64,000 bases of DNA from UBA1858 sp965262455 (GCA_965262455.1 CBDHFH010000007.1:112784-176783); one strand, 5' to 3'; positions 36,509-45,942 are shown, counted from the stretch's first letter. A program made the numbers and translations. Notes: generated by a model from the letters alone, not told the origin.

Positions 36509-37099
36509 TTGATCTTTATCTTTTGCTTTATAAATTGTTTCGCAGTGCATAACCAAATTGACTTAAATCGTTTAATCGCCACGCCAAGCTTACGTCTCGG
36601 TGTAATCTCTGACACGCATAATAAAATTCATGATGAATTGATTCATCATCTTTCTGGATGTGATGCAATTGTTCATGCTGGGGACATAGGTGACGCTGAC
36701 GTGCTTGAACAATTAAAACAATTAACGCCTCTAGTGTTTCCGGTGCGCGGCAATAACGACATCGAAGCCAAATGGCCAACGCAGCACATTCCTGAACTGC
36801 ATAAAATACCCGAACATCTTGAGTTAACCTTCAATGACCAAGTGATAGGGTTAATACACGGGCATCAATATGATCCTGTACGTAAGCGTCACAACAAGTT
36901 ACGTGATCATTTCCCACATGCAGACATAGTCGTGTATGGACATAGTCATCGTTACGTATGTGATCAAGAAACCACACCCTGGATCATCAATCCCGGCGCG
37001 GGGGGTTACACGCGCACATTCGGTGGCGCATCAGTGGTGCTATTGGCTTTTGAAGATAATCGCTGGTCAGTAACAGCGTGTCGCTTGGAGGAAAGTTAA
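36509..37099 (+). CDS. YfcE/MJ0936-type metallophosphoesterase
   Basis: The calcineurin-like motifs are LGVISDTHNK, HAGDIGD, GNND, IHGHQYD and YGHSHRY. The first in-frame start is TTG at 36509, only 2 bases after the cupin stop; a GTG at 36545 gives a length closer to the family (about 184 aa) and may be the real start. Phosphodiesterase activity on small organic phosphates is likely. Confidence 0.85.
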   Translation: MIFIFCFINCFAVHNQIDLNRLIATPSLRLGVISDTHNKIHDELIHHLSGCDAIVHAGDIGDADVLEQLKQLTPLVFPVRGNNDIEAKWPTQHIPELHKIPEHLELTFNDQVIGLIHGHQYDPVRKRHNKLRDHFPHADIVVYGHSHRYVCDQETTPWIINPGAGGYTRTFGGASVVLLAFEDNRWSVTACRLEES

Positions 37100-37117
37100 A
37101 TTGCAGCTAGTAAAGCG

Positions 37118-37444
37118 TCAGTGTAAGTGACCTTGAATGATCTCGCCCTCTGGGTGCAGTAAAGATAAATATTCAATCGCATTATTAAATTCTACCGCTA
37201 CGCCGTTATAGCGGTCTGCACCATTGATACTGAACTCAAACACATAAAAGCGGCGTAATCTTAGACGGCCATTTTTTCTCGCCGGGAAAAATTTTTTCAG
37301 ATGAATAGACTGGTCAAGTAGCTGAACATTATTCTCAGCACAAAACGTCTGACAGCGTTTCGTGGCAAATTCTCGCGAGCGCAAGCCATCCATCCATAGC
37401 CAGACCAGGCCCGCGATAATAACTATGACAATAAATACATCCAC
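37118..37444 (-). CDS. DUF3301 membrane protein
   Basis: 108 residues: one N-terminal helix (about 3-17) and a short cytoplasmic domain. The WMDGLRSREFATKRCQTFCAENNVQLLDQSI segment is typical of DUF3301. Function unknown. It is convergent with the phosphoesterase gene. Confidence 0.8.
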   Translation of the reverse strand: MDVFIVIVIIAGLVWLWMDGLRSREFATKRCQTFCAENNVQLLDQSIHLKKFFPARKNGRLRLRRFYVFEFSINGADRYNGVAVEFNNAIEYLSLLHPEGEIIQGHLH

Positions 37445-37602
37445 ATTGATGTCAAACTGAATTATGTTTGCAGAACATGTCTTTTGCGCAGAGCAAAATT
37501 AAACCTGCTCAGCATGATTATTCGCAATCACTAAAAATAGTGAGATAAATTATTAGCAAATATGCAGAGATTGCAGCCGGCATGTTTACCCGGAGCGTTC
37601 AC

Positions 37603-38256
37603 CTAGCCGAGTGCAGAAAATATCGAATCGCGAATCTCGTCTACTTTGCCTATACCATCCACTTTCACATACTGTGGTGCTTGCGCATCTCCAGTTTGCG
37701 CCCATTCTGAATAATATTTAATAAGCGGTGCAGTCTGATCATGATAAACACGTAGTCGCTCTCGCACGGTATCTTCTTTATCGTCATCACGCTGCACTAA
37801 GTCTTCACCCGTGACGTCATCTTTGCCTCCCACTTTGGGTGGATTGTAGACCACATGATAAGTACGACCAGAAGCCAAGTGCGCACGACGGCCGCTCATG
37901 CGTTTAATAATTTCTTCATCATCGACATCAATTTCAACCACGAAATCAATATCGACGCCCTGCGTTTTTAGCGCATCCGCTTGCGCCAACGTACGTGGAA
38001 AACCATCGAACAGAAATCCTTTGGCGCAATCATCCTCTTGAATTCTTTCCTTGACCAAGCCCAGAATGATTTCATCTGATACTAGCTGACCGGCATCCAT
38101 GACTTTTTTCGCCTCTACACCTAGCGGCGTGCCCGCTTTAACCGCTGCTCGCAACATATCGCCAGTCGATATTTGTGGGATGCCATAACGTTCCGTGATG
38201 TATGTTGCCTGAGTGCCTTTCCCTGCTCCTGGCCCACCTAATAAGATTGCACGCAT
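37603..38256 (-). CDS. adk: adenylate kinase
   Basis: 217 residues. It begins with the P-loop GGPGAGKGTQ and carries QISTGDMLRAAV, FDGFPRTLAQADAL and a lid domain (GRRAHLASGRTYH, RDDDKEDTVRERL) without zinc cysteines, as in other gammaproteobacteria. It keeps AMP, ADP and ATP in balance. Divergent to the PPi-dependent phosphofructokinase gene. Confidence 0.97.
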   Translation of the reverse strand: MRAILLGGPGAGKGTQATYITERYGIPQISTGDMLRAAVKAGTPLGVEAKKVMDAGQLVSDEIILGLVKERIQEDDCAKGFLFDGFPRTLAQADALKTQGVDIDFVVEIDVDDEEIIKRMSGRRAHLASGRTYHVVYNPPKVGGKDDVTGEDLVQRDDDKEDTVRERLRVYHDQTAPLIKYYSEWAQTGDAQAPQYVKVDGIGKVDEIRDSIFSALG

Positions 38257-38366
38257 TGGTATATACTCCTAGTTATTATTTTAAAAACCATCATTCTGAC
38301 ACACACTGATGCAGTAACCTACCTTATTAAGTAATTTTAGTTAAGCATCAATGGTGTATATTTCTA

Positions 38367-38382
38367 AATGATGATTATCATT
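38367..38382. promoter_or_regulatory. weak Fur-like inverted repeat
   Basis: AATGAT (38367-38372) and ATCATT (38377-38382) flank four bases in the adk/pfp divergent spacer. It agrees with about 13 of 19 positions of the Fur consensus; weak. Confidence 0.2.
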
Positions 38383-38515
38383 GCTGATTAATGAGCTGTC
38401 AGCCAAAAATCAATCCAAACACAGATAATCTCTGAGCTATATCTATATCAAATTGACTTATCATCAATTTAACTTGTATGACTTTAACTTATATAACTAT
38501 GAGGCTTGATCACAC

Positions 38516-39778
38516 ATGAGTAAAAAGAATGCGTTTTATGCACAATCTGGCGGTGTCACGTCAGTCATTAATGCGTCTGCCTGCGGCGTTATTGAAACTG
38601 CACGTAAGCATAAAGACAAAATTGGCAAACTCTATGCGGGACGTAATGGCATCATTGGTGCCCTAACCGAAGACCTCATTGACACTTCAAAAGAATCCGC
38701 ACGTAACATTGCAGCATTGCGTCATACGCCTTCTGGTGCCTTTGGCTCTTGTCGCTATAAGCTAAAAGGTATCGAAGAGAATCGTGCCCAATATGAACGC
38801 CTCATTGAAGTATTCAAAGCGCATAATATTGGCTATTTCTTTTATAACGGAGGTGGCGATTCACAAGATACTTCGCATAAAGTCTCGCAGTTAAGTAAAA
38901 AAATGGGTTATCCGATTCAGTGCATTGGTATCCCTAAGACTGTAGATAATGACTTACCCATTACAGATTGCTGTCCGGGATTTGGCTCAGTTGCTAAATA
39001 TGTCGCGGTATCCATTCGCGAAGCAGGATTCGACGTGGCATCCATGGCCAAAACATCCACTAAGGTATTTGTCATGGAGGTGATGGGGCGCCATGCGGGT
39101 TGGATTGCGGCGGCAGGCGGCTTGGCGGCTGAAAATGAAGGTGATGCACCGCATATTATTTTATTCCCTGAAGTCCCCTTTAAGAAAACCGCTTTCATGC
39201 GACGAGTTAAACAATGTGTTAAGGATTATGGCTACTGTGCAATTGTTGTTTCGGAAGGCGCGGCTTACAGAGATGGTACTTTTTTAGCTGATGCAGGCAG
39301 TGTCGATGCCTTTGGCCATAAACAACTCGGCGGCGTGGCACCCGTTGTGGCACAAATGATAAAAGCGGAAACCGGATACAAGTATCATTGGGCAGTCGCG
39401 GATTACTTACAACGTGCCGCAAGACATATTGCCTCTAAGACAGATGTTGATCAAGCCTATGCTGTCGGCAAAGCAGCCGTCGAATTTGCATTACAAGGCA
39501 AAACCGCCATCATGCCTACCATCGTGCGCACATCGAACGACCCTTATAAGTGGAAGATAGGTAGTACATCGCTTGCGCGTGTTGCCAATGTCGAGAAAAA
39601 AATGCCTGCCAGTTATATCACTAAAGATGGGTTTGGTATTACCAAACGTTGTCGCAATTATTTATTACCACTGATTAAAGGCGAAGACTATCCACCATAT
39701 AAAAATGGTTTGCCTCAATATGTGGTATTAAAAAATATTGCTGTGCGCAAAAAACTTAAAACTGAATTCAAAATTTAA
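38516..39778 (+). CDS. pfp: PPi-dependent 6-phosphofructokinase
   Basis: 420 residues. The NGGGDSQDTS loop (111-120) replaces the ATP-type GGDGS, which marks pyrophosphate use, and PKTVDNDLP carries the catalytic Asp. Unlike ATP-PFK this enzyme is reversible and works in glycolysis and gluconeogenesis. Such enzymes are common in methylotrophic and sulfur-oxidising gammaproteobacteria. DUF2288 follows 3 bases later, and adk is divergent. Confidence 0.93.
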   Translation: MSKKNAFYAQSGGVTSVINASACGVIETARKHKDKIGKLYAGRNGIIGALTEDLIDTSKESARNIAALRHTPSGAFGSCRYKLKGIEENRAQYERLIEVFKAHNIGYFFYNGGGDSQDTSHKVSQLSKKMGYPIQCIGIPKTVDNDLPITDCCPGFGSVAKYVAVSIREAGFDVASMAKTSTKVFVMEVMGRHAGWIAAAGGLAAENEGDAPHIILFPEVPFKKTAFMRRVKQCVKDYGYCAIVVSEGAAYRDGTFLADAGSVDAFGHKQLGGVAPVVAQMIKAETGYKYHWAVADYLQRAARHIASKTDVDQAYAVGKAAVEFALQGKTAIMPTIVRTSNDPYKWKIGSTSLARVANVEKKMPASYITKDGFGITKRCRNYLLPLIKGEDYPPYKNGLPQYVVLKNIAVRKKLKTEFKI

Positions 39779-39781
39779 CAT

Positions 39782-40099
39782 ATGCGTGAAGTTGATCGAT
39801 TAATTCAAGAAGAGAAGGCTAAAATTCTTGGCGAAACAGCGAAAATTTCATGGCATGATTTAGAACGTTTTTATGCACAAGGTAAATTGATATTAGTCGA
39901 CCACTCACTCAACTTGGTTGATGTGGGTTATTCTGTTTCCCTCGATGATGCCACCAATATTATTGAGTGGATGGAACAAGGCTTATTACAAAAGCAATTT
40001 GACGCTTTGGCCAAACAATGGCATAAACAAAACGCCGAGGTGTGGAGCGTAGTGATTCACCCTTGGGTGCTAGTGCAAGCAACAAAAGATAAGGACTAA
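39782..40099 (+). CDS. DUF2288 protein
   Basis: 105 residues. The pattern AKISWHDLERFYAQGKLILVD followed by EVWSVVIHPWVLVQ matches DUF2288. No function known. It starts 3 bases after pfp, so the two form an operon. Its last 4 bases overlap the convergent gene. Confidence 0.75.
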   Translation: MREVDRLIQEEKAKILGETAKISWHDLERFYAQGKLILVDHSLNLVDVGYSVSLDDATNIIEWMEQGLLQKQFDALAKQWHKQNAEVWSVVIHPWVLVQATKDKD

Positions 40100-40743
40100 A
40101 GTGCTTTGCTGGAAGTAAAAGGACGCGTCCCAAACAACAAAGCACATAATGCTGTAATAAATAATAATATGGCCGGCGGTATAGGGACAGCACTAATATT
40201 TATATCCCCAGGAACAATAATAAATTCTATTGCCAATTCACTGATATTAATATGATCCCTAGGAGACAAATTGATTACACCCCCAGTGGTTGACAATATC
40301 CCTGAAGCCTGAATAGATATAAATAAATCAGAGCTAATGCCAATATTTTCATCTAAAGGCTCTCTGGTCACAGGGTCGATCGCTATAAGTGCTACTTCCG
40401 TCTCTAAATCACCTTGCAAATTAATAGAGCCGCCTGTGCTCATTAAATTAATCTCACCATTAGGAATTACAATCAGGGAATGCTGATCAATAAATATATT
40501 CCCTGTAGTTTGAATAAACAGACTAGCGCCCTCACCACCCAATATAGAAGTATTAAACAATCCAACATTATCATTATGACTGATGATTAATGATGATCCT
40601 GGATCTATATATAAAGATTGATCGATTAAATCAAATGGCTGCCCTGAGACTGGCCCGCTTATGATTGTTGCATGCGCAGATGACCATGCACATACTATTA
40701 AATACAAGATAAATATTATTATTTTCAATGCTGTTTTCCCCAT
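40096..40743 (-). CDS. second exported protein with VPxP-type sorting tail
   Basis: 215 residues. A signal peptide (MGKTALKIIIFILYLIVC...) leads into a beta-rich repeat-like body containing GSLIISHNDN, TTGNIFIDQHSL and STGGSINLQGD, suggestive of an extracellular filamentous or carbohydrate-binding protein. The C terminus shows VPIPPAILLF, a hydrophobic helix and a basic end. Exosortase is not in the window. Confidence 0.65.
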   Translation of the reverse strand: MGKTALKIIIFILYLIVCAWSSAHATIISGPVSGQPFDLIDQSLYIDPGSSLIISHNDNVGLFNTSILGGEGASLFIQTTGNIFIDQHSLIVIPNGEINLMSTGGSINLQGDLETEVALIAIDPVTREPLDENIGISSDLFISIQASGILSTTGGVINLSPRDHINISELAIEFIIVPGDINISAVPIPPAILLFITALCALLFGTRPFTSSKAL

Positions 40744-40818
40744 TAGCTATAAGTGAAAGTATGTATAGCAAGCGTGAAAGTTTTATGAAGTTATTATTAA
40801 ATAACTAAACAATTATAC

Positions 40819-41340
40819 TCATTGACGAATTGTCAACATTCCGTCTTCATGGGTGACTGAAAGATTTCTTAAGAAAGACATGCCAAGCAGAATTTCTTCG
40901 CCTTGCATATGGGGATTAATATCTGCACGAACATTATAAAGCACAATATCACCTATGCTTATTTCATCTAATATAGTGGTATAGACTGTGATATTACCAT
41001 TAGCGGTTGTTACCGTAGCAGGATGACCTTTTTTAAGCCCTACTTTATTGGCAACTTTTTCAGGAACTGAAACAAAGCTTGCACCAGTGTCTACAAGAAA
41101 TACCACGGGTTGAGTATTAATTTTACCGCTTGCGATGTAATGGCCATGTCGGCTACTTTGCAATACGACTTGCTTGCTTCCATCATGATTAATATTCGTG
41201 CTTACATTTTGATTGGGGTTATATTTTTTATCTAGAATGTTAGTGAATAATAATGTCATTAACGCTATCGCTGCGACCCATGACAGCACGATCATCCACC
41301 TGCCTACACTGTGACTAAAATCTTTCTCCTGTTCACTCAT
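40819..41340 (-). CDS. retropepsin-like aspartic protease, membrane-anchored (TIGR02281)
   Basis: 173 residues. One N-terminal helix (about 16-30) is followed by a single aspartic-protease domain with VDTGASFVSV. Bacterial clan AA single-domain proteases act as dimers, probably in the periplasm. It lies 30 bases downstream of galT on the same strand. Confidence 0.85.
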   Translation of the reverse strand: MSEQEKDFSHSVGRWMIVLSWVAAIALMTLLFTNILDKKYNPNQNVSTNINHDGSKQVVLQSSRHGHYIASGKINTQPVVFLVDTGASFVSVPEKVANKVGLKKGHPATVTTANGNITVYTTILDEISIGDIVLYNVRADINPHMQGEEILLGMSFLRNLSVTHEDGMLTIRQ

Positions 41341-41370
41341 TACACATACAGTTGAAGTTGAATTGCCTGG

Positions 41371-42450
41371 TTAGAGCTTTACTTCGCGTAATTGTTCAGC
41401 GGCATCTTCAGGGCTTACTGTACTAACAAACAATCCAGACCCGAGTTCGAATCCGGTGGGAATGCTGGTGCGCGGACATATCTCTAAATGCCAAACATAG
41501 CTCTGTTGACAGTCTAGCCACTCTGAAGAATGTGGCAATGAATGTAAGAAAAAATTATATTGCACACCGCCTAACACATCGTTTAAACGTTGCATGGTGT
41601 GTTTAAGGACTTTAGCAAAGTCTTTAATATGCTCATCTTTCACGTCTAAAAAATCTGCTTGATGCATTAAAGGCAAAATTTGCACTTCCCATTCAAAACG
41701 ACTGGCAAATGGTTTAATAGCAATAAAGAATTCCCCGCGCTCAATAATGTATTGGCCAACATCGATTTTACGACGTACTTCACCAGATTCTCGATCGTAA
41801 ATAGTTGCTTCAAATGTTAACGCTTCATCCACGAGCGTATGAAAAATATTTTGCTGATACTTTTGATAGTATTGGCGCGTATAAGTTAACTCATTAACTA
41901 CATTCTCTGGTACCACCGGCATTGCCACAATTTGACTATGTGAATGCGCAATACTTGCTCCTGCCGCTGCACCAAAGTTTTTAAATACCAATACATATTT
42001 TATGCGCGTGTCACTCGCATATATATCTTGCATACGGTCGCGAAACACAGAGAATATTCCCGCAATGTGATCCACGTCCATATCACTGACACGAATGCCG
42101 TGATTAGGATGATCAATCACAACTTCATGTCGTCCGTAACCATCAATGACTTTTTGTAGACCAAAATTTAATGCATTACCACTTTGTTGTGGACTAAGCA
42201 CAGGGAAAAGGTTTTCAACCACCCGCACTTTCCAGTCGGTCGGTGTTGGCCAGGCATATACTGTGGGTGGTGTCATATCTTCATTACCCAAACAGAACGG
42301 ACATTTTTCTACATGTTCACGTGTGTCTCTATCGACTGGCGCTTCTTCTTTACGCGGGCGTAAGCCCCGTGCTGTCGACACCAATACTGATTCTGAAGGC
42401 ACGATTGGATTTATTCTTATTTCTCGAACACCTTCATTTGACTCCGCCAT
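41371..42450 (-). CDS. galT: galactose-1-phosphate uridylyltransferase-like protein
   Basis: 359 residues, HIT superfamily. Zinc cysteines in CPFCLGNED and the nucleotidyl-transfer motif HSHSQI near residue 168 are present, with VRVVENLFPVL before them. GalT moves UMP between UDP-glucose and galactose 1-phosphate. The HSHSQ form differs from E. coli HPHGQ, so a related nucleotidylyltransferase (for example ADP-glucose/hexose-1-P type) is possible. No galK or galE is adjacent. Confidence 0.75.
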   Translation of the reverse strand: MAESNEGVREIRINPIVPSESVLVSTARGLRPRKEEAPVDRDTREHVEKCPFCLGNEDMTPPTVYAWPTPTDWKVRVVENLFPVLSPQQSGNALNFGLQKVIDGYGRHEVVIDHPNHGIRVSDMDVDHIAGIFSVFRDRMQDIYASDTRIKYVLVFKNFGAAAGASIAHSHSQIVAMPVVPENVVNELTYTRQYYQKYQQNIFHTLVDEALTFEATIYDRESGEVRRKIDVGQYIIERGEFFIAIKPFASRFEWEVQILPLMHQADFLDVKDEHIKDFAKVLKHTMQRLNDVLGGVQYNFFLHSLPHSSEWLDCQQSYVWHLEICPRTSIPTGFELGSGLFVSTVSPEDAAEQLREVKL

Positions 42451-42706
42451 GACAGCCTCATTTTATAATTCTCGGTTTATCTGATGATTATGGTTTATAC
42501 CTAGCCAGGATAGTAGACAGATTTTCTTATGAATTCATTAATCGTATGAATGTATATGCAGAAATACTATTTTGAATGCCATAGCAGATGATTAAGTAAC
42601 GCAATGCGTATTTAGAATTTTTTATTAGTAGTGAATTTAAAATTTTTTGAAGTAAAGCTAATGCTTGCTAGCGAAAATAGAATTTAGCCGCCGTTTGAAA
42701 TTTAGC

Positions 42707-42720
42707 TTGACTTAAGTCAA
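42707..42720. promoter_or_regulatory. FNR/Anr box upstream of ompW
   Basis: TTGACTTAAGTCAA is a perfect palindrome matching the FNR consensus TTGAT-N4-ATCAA at 8 of 10 fixed positions. A TACACT hexamer at 42743-42748 would put the transcription start near 42755, placing the box at about -41.5, the class II activator position. The rest of the 329-base gap (42451-42779) is AT-rich and otherwise featureless. Confidence 0.6.
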
Positions 42721-42779
42721 TGTGAATAAAAATAGTCATGAATACACTGTGGTTATAAATTCAAACACAGAAAAAAACA

Positions 42780-43463
42780 ATGACACATAAACTTTTATTC
42801 ACACTTAGTATCTTGTTCTGCTCACTTACTTCCCCAGCACTTCTGTATGCCTCTGACAACAATGAGTTTGACAGATGGATTGTCAGGTTGCGCGGTATAG
42901 TGGTAGCCCCCGACGATAGTAGCGGAGATGTGGCGATTAATGGCACAGCTGTCGGTGGCAGCGGTGTGGGTGTTGATGAAGACACTACCCCAGAATTAGA
43001 TATCACCTATATGCTGACAAGAAATATTGGGATTGAATTAATTCTTGCCACATCAAATCACACGGTCACAGCTCGGGGTGCATTAGGTGGTCTGGATGAT
43101 GTAATTAATACCGATGTATTGCCGCCAACGCTGACTCTTCAATATCATTTTAACCCTGAGGGGACTATCCGTCCTTATGTTGGCGTCGGTGTTAACTATA
43201 CGAAGTTTTATAGCGAAAAAGTCCGCGGCCCACTGGATATTCCCGGCTCCAGTATTCGCCTAGACAGCTCTTTGGGCCTGGCAGCCCAACTTGGTGTTGA
43301 CTATATGTTGCAAGACAACTGGTTTGTTAACGCAGATATCAAATATATTAAAATTGATACCACCGCACGCTTTAGCGGCACACCTACCGCGTCTGACAAT
43401 GTCGAAGTTGATGTCGATATTGACCCGATCGTTGTTGGACTTGGCTTTGGCAAACGCTTTTAA
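42780..43463 (+). CDS. ompW: OmpW/AlkL-family outer membrane channel
   Basis: 227 residues. After a signal peptide (ending near LLYA) comes an eight-stranded barrel: WIVRLRGIVVAPDD, TPELDITYMLTRNIGIELI, PPTLTLQYHF, YVGVGVNYTKFY and the terminal VVGLGFGKRF with aromatic end. OmpW relatives include AlkL, which lets alkanes and other hydrophobic compounds into the cell. It lies 206 bases before an XylM-type hydroxylase, so hydrocarbon uptake is a reasonable reading. An FNR box precedes it. No strong ribosome-binding site is evident. Confidence 0.9.
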   Translation: MTHKLLFTLSILFCSLTSPALLYASDNNEFDRWIVRLRGIVVAPDDSSGDVAINGTAVGGSGVGVDEDTTPELDITYMLTRNIGIELILATSNHTVTARGALGGLDDVINTDVLPPTLTLQYHFNPEGTIRPYVGVGVNYTKFYSEKVRGPLDIPGSSIRLDSSLGLAAQLGVDYMLQDNWFVNADIKYIKIDTTARFSGTPTASDNVEVDVDIDPIVVGLGFGKRF

Positions 43464-43573
43464 TCGACCTCAAATCTAGCCATTTCTATTCTTTACGGGA
43501 TAGGCACTCGCCTTTGATGCCTGTCCCAGTGCCTTTATTCAAAGTTCTTTCCACGCGGATATCGATAGTTAAA

Positions 43574-43587
43574 TTGATTTGCATCAT
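43574..43587. promoter_or_regulatory. FNR/Anr box upstream of second XylM-like gene
   Basis: TTGATTTGCATCAT matches TTGAT-N4-ATCAA at 9 of 10 fixed positions. Its centre is about 90 bases upstream of the ATG, within the 206-base gap after ompW, so the hydroxylase gene likely has its own promoter. Confidence 0.6.
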
Positions 43588-43669
43588 TCCTCAGCTCAGC
43601 TTCGAGAGACACAATGAAGTCTCTTAATATCAACGTGTAAATAAAAAATATAATAGTGGAGGATTATTT

Positions 43670-44875
43670 ATGCATAAATTTCTAGTTAACTTAAGGTATT
43701 TCTTTACCCCAAGTTTGATCGTGCTGGCCTTGGTCGGTGTGGTGCTTGGCGGCAATTGGGTGTGGTTAGGTGTTGGCTTGTTTGTCGCTGCCATCATTGT
43801 TGACTTCCTAACAAGCATAATTAAAAGCATACACTGCGAACCTGCCGGACGTGATGATGACGGGGAAACCTATGGTATACCTGGCCTGCTAAAGGCCATG
43901 ATGTGGGCACAATATCCAATATTTGTCGCTCTACAACTTGCTTTAGTTTGGCGTGTATACGAATTTGCAACGGGCGTCCCAATTGGCACAATGGAGTTGC
44001 TTGGTGTCACGGTGCAAACAGGTGTCACTGGCTGGCAGATGACTGGCGCAACCATCTCTGCGGCAATGTTCTTGGGCCTCGGAATTATGTTTGGGCATGA
44101 ACTTGCGCATACTAAGGGGCCCACATTTGTGTTAGCACGCTGGATGATGGCATTAAGTGGCATTGCACACTTCTGTTACGCACATGTGTACAACCACCAC
44201 TTGGAGTTAGGTCATCAGGATGACCCAGCAACATCACCAAGAGGCAGAAGCATTTATAAGCACTATTTGCTATCTCATTTTGGCCAGTCTCGTTTCTTGT
44301 ACATCATGGAACAGCAACGCTTAAAGCGCTTAGGCAAACCATTTATCACTTGGGAAAATCGTTGGATTCGAGGCTATGCGATGAGTCTGCCTACTATCGT
44401 AATTTTTTGGATAGCGGGTGGCTGGATTGGTCTTGGCATCATGGTCGCAGCATGGGCAATTGCTGGCTTTGAGTTAGAAGTGCTTAATTACTTGGAGCAC
44501 TACGGATTGATTCGTGAAAAAGGCAAGCCTATTGAGTATCACCATTCATGGGATGTCGGTGAGTCTCCAATTACCCAATGGGGCTTCATCGAAATTGGTC
44601 GTCAAGGCGATCACCATGACCGCGGTGAAACACATTTCTGGGAACTTGAAGAAGTGGGATCTCCTGATACTGGCTATGGTTACTTCGCAATGTTTGCCAT
44701 GTTGCTGGTGCCTCCCGTATGGGAAGCATTCATTAAGCCTCGCTTAGCAGACTGGGATAAAAACTACGCGAGTGAAGGCGAACAGAAGATCGCAGCACGC
44801 ATGAATTATCTAGCCGGCTGGCATGATATGCCATTGTGCGAAAAACCTAACGGTAACCTCAGCCACGCGGCATAA
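43670..44875 (+). CDS. XylM/AlkB-family membrane di-iron hydroxylase, copy 2
   Basis: 401-residue paralogue of the gene at 19488-20633, very similar along its length. Histidine boxes are HELAH (143-147), HVYNHH plus H182 (172-182), LEHYG (275-279), HH (291-292) and QGDHHDRGETHFWEL (312-326). The tail DWDKNYASEGEQKIAARMNYLAGW follows XylM. The GGAGG site is strong. OmpW/AlkL upstream and a 67-residue membrane protein downstream suggest a hydrocarbon module. Substrate unknown; aryl-methyl or short-chain alkyl groups are plausible. Confidence 0.85.
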   Translation: MHKFLVNLRYFFTPSLIVLALVGVVLGGNWVWLGVGLFVAAIIVDFLTSIIKSIHCEPAGRDDDGETYGIPGLLKAMMWAQYPIFVALQLALVWRVYEFATGVPIGTMELLGVTVQTGVTGWQMTGATISAAMFLGLGIMFGHELAHTKGPTFVLARWMMALSGIAHFCYAHVYNHHLELGHQDDPATSPRGRSIYKHYLLSHFGQSRFLYIMEQQRLKRLGKPFITWENRWIRGYAMSLPTIVIFWIAGGWIGLGIMVAAWAIAGFELEVLNYLEHYGLIREKGKPIEYHHSWDVGESPITQWGFIEIGRQGDHHDRGETHFWELEEVGSPDTGYGYFAMFAMLLVPPVWEAFIKPRLADWDKNYASEGEQKIAARMNYLAGWHDMPLCEKPNGNLSHAA

Positions 44876-44894
44876 GTAAATAAGGAGAATTTAA

Positions 44895-45098
44895 ATGAAA
44901 ACTTTTACAGCACTACTTTCAATCGCCGCATTTACTGCAATTGTAGGTTTCGGTCTGGTGGCATTAGGCGTAGAGCAGCATCACACAAATCCAATTTGGG
45001 CCATTGGAACATCAATAGTGTTTTTGATCACACTACTAATTGATGTTTGGATGTTCTTCGCAATTGCAGGTGAAGAAGCCTATCAGTGGGAGAAATAA
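44895..45098 (+). CDS. 67-residue two-helix membrane protein beside hydroxylase 2
   Basis: Two hydrophobic segments (about 5-25 and 33-55) separated by EQHHTNP, ending GEEAYQWEK. A strong AAGGAGA site and a 19-base gap after the hydroxylase show cotranscription; a terminator follows. I do not recognise the family. Its position and size suggest an accessory or assembly subunit of the hydroxylase, but this is inference. Confidence 0.75.
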   Translation: MKTFTALLSIAAFTAIVGFGLVALGVEQHHTNPIWAIGTSIVFLITLLIDVWMFFAIAGEEAYQWEK

Positions 45099-45140
45099 AG
45101 CTCGGTACTCTTACTCCCTTAAAAGTAAGAAGTAGTCTTG

Positions 45141-45175
45141 GCGCGGCAGAGTGAATAACTTGCCGCGCTTTTTTT
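45141..45175 (+). terminator. rho-independent terminator
   Basis: GCGCGGCA (45141-45148) pairs with TGCCGCGC (45161-45168) around a 12-base loop, followed by seven T. Ends the hydroxylase 2 transcript and, read in reverse, faces fnr. Confidence 0.85.
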
Positions 45176-45198
45176 ATGCAGCTTTATTAATTATGTGA

Positions 45199-45942
45199 CT
45201 ATGCCTCTGCGATATGCAGTAAACGATCATGATCAGTAATCTCAATTGCTCGGCGAGTAACTGCAAGTACATTTTCATCATTTAACTTGGTTAATATACG
45301 ACTCACAGTTTCCACCGCCAGCCCCAAGTAATTAGCAATATCCTGGCGACTCATCGATAATATAAATGACTCACTCGATAGCCCTCTGCGCTTAAATCGA
45401 CCCGACAGACTTAATATAAATGTCGCCACACGTTGATCAGAATTTTTTTTCGCCAGCAGTAAAAGCATTTTGTGATCTTGAGAAATTTCGCGACTGACTA
45501 ACTTTAAAAGTTGCTTTTGTAAGCTCGGAATTTGCATGCTAATTACATCAAGTTGATCAAGTGGCAACTCGCAAATACTGCTGGTTTCCAGCGCTTTACT
45601 ACTGCAATGATGAATTGACTGGTCGAGGCCAGCTAAACCAACAATCTCACCTGGCAAATGAAAGCCAAGCACTTGCTCTTCACCACTTTCAAGAATAGTG
45701 AATGTCTTTACCGAGCCGGAACGTACCGCATAGATACTGTGATTTTCACTTCCTTGTTTAAACAGCATATCCCCGGTATGAATCACACGGCGTGCTTTAA
45801 TGACATCATCCAAACGTTGCAATTCGTCATTATGCAGACCTCTTGGTAAACATAGCTCAGCCAAACTACATGATTTACATGAGTCACTTAATGCACGAAA
45901 ACTGATATTGGTTCCTGCCACTGTCGTTGTAGGCAAACTCAA
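45199..45942 (-). CDS. fnr: FNR/Anr-type oxygen-sensing transcription factor
   Basis: 247 residues, colinear with E. coli FNR. The cluster cysteines are C22, C25 and C31 (CKSCSLAELC) and C124 (SSICELP), so a [4Fe-4S] oxygen sensor is expected. The cAMP-type beta barrel follows and the recognition helix GLAVETVSRIL keeps the E..SR residues that read TTGAT. No ATG fits: the start is TTG, at 45942 or, better placed behind AAGGAG, at 45936. An FNR box 43 bases upstream suggests autoregulation, and boxes precede ompW and hydroxylase 2. Confidence 0.94.
   Translation of the reverse strand: MSLPTTTVAGTNISFRALSDSCKSCSLAELCLPRGLHNDELQRLDDVIKARRVIHTGDMLFKQGSENHSIYAVRSGSVKTFTILESGEEQVLGFHLPGEIVGLAGLDQSIHHCSSKALETSSICELPLDQLDVISMQIPSLQKQLLKLVSREISQDHKMLLLLAKKNSDQRVATFILSLSGRFKRRGLSSESFILSMSRQDIANYLGLAVETVSRILTKLNDENVLAVTRRAIEITDHDRLLHIAEA

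Noticed and set aside
43870..44163. Minus-strand frame opposite hydroxylase 2
   Set aside because: Antisense shadow; a similar shadow appears opposite copy 1 because the coding sequence is related.
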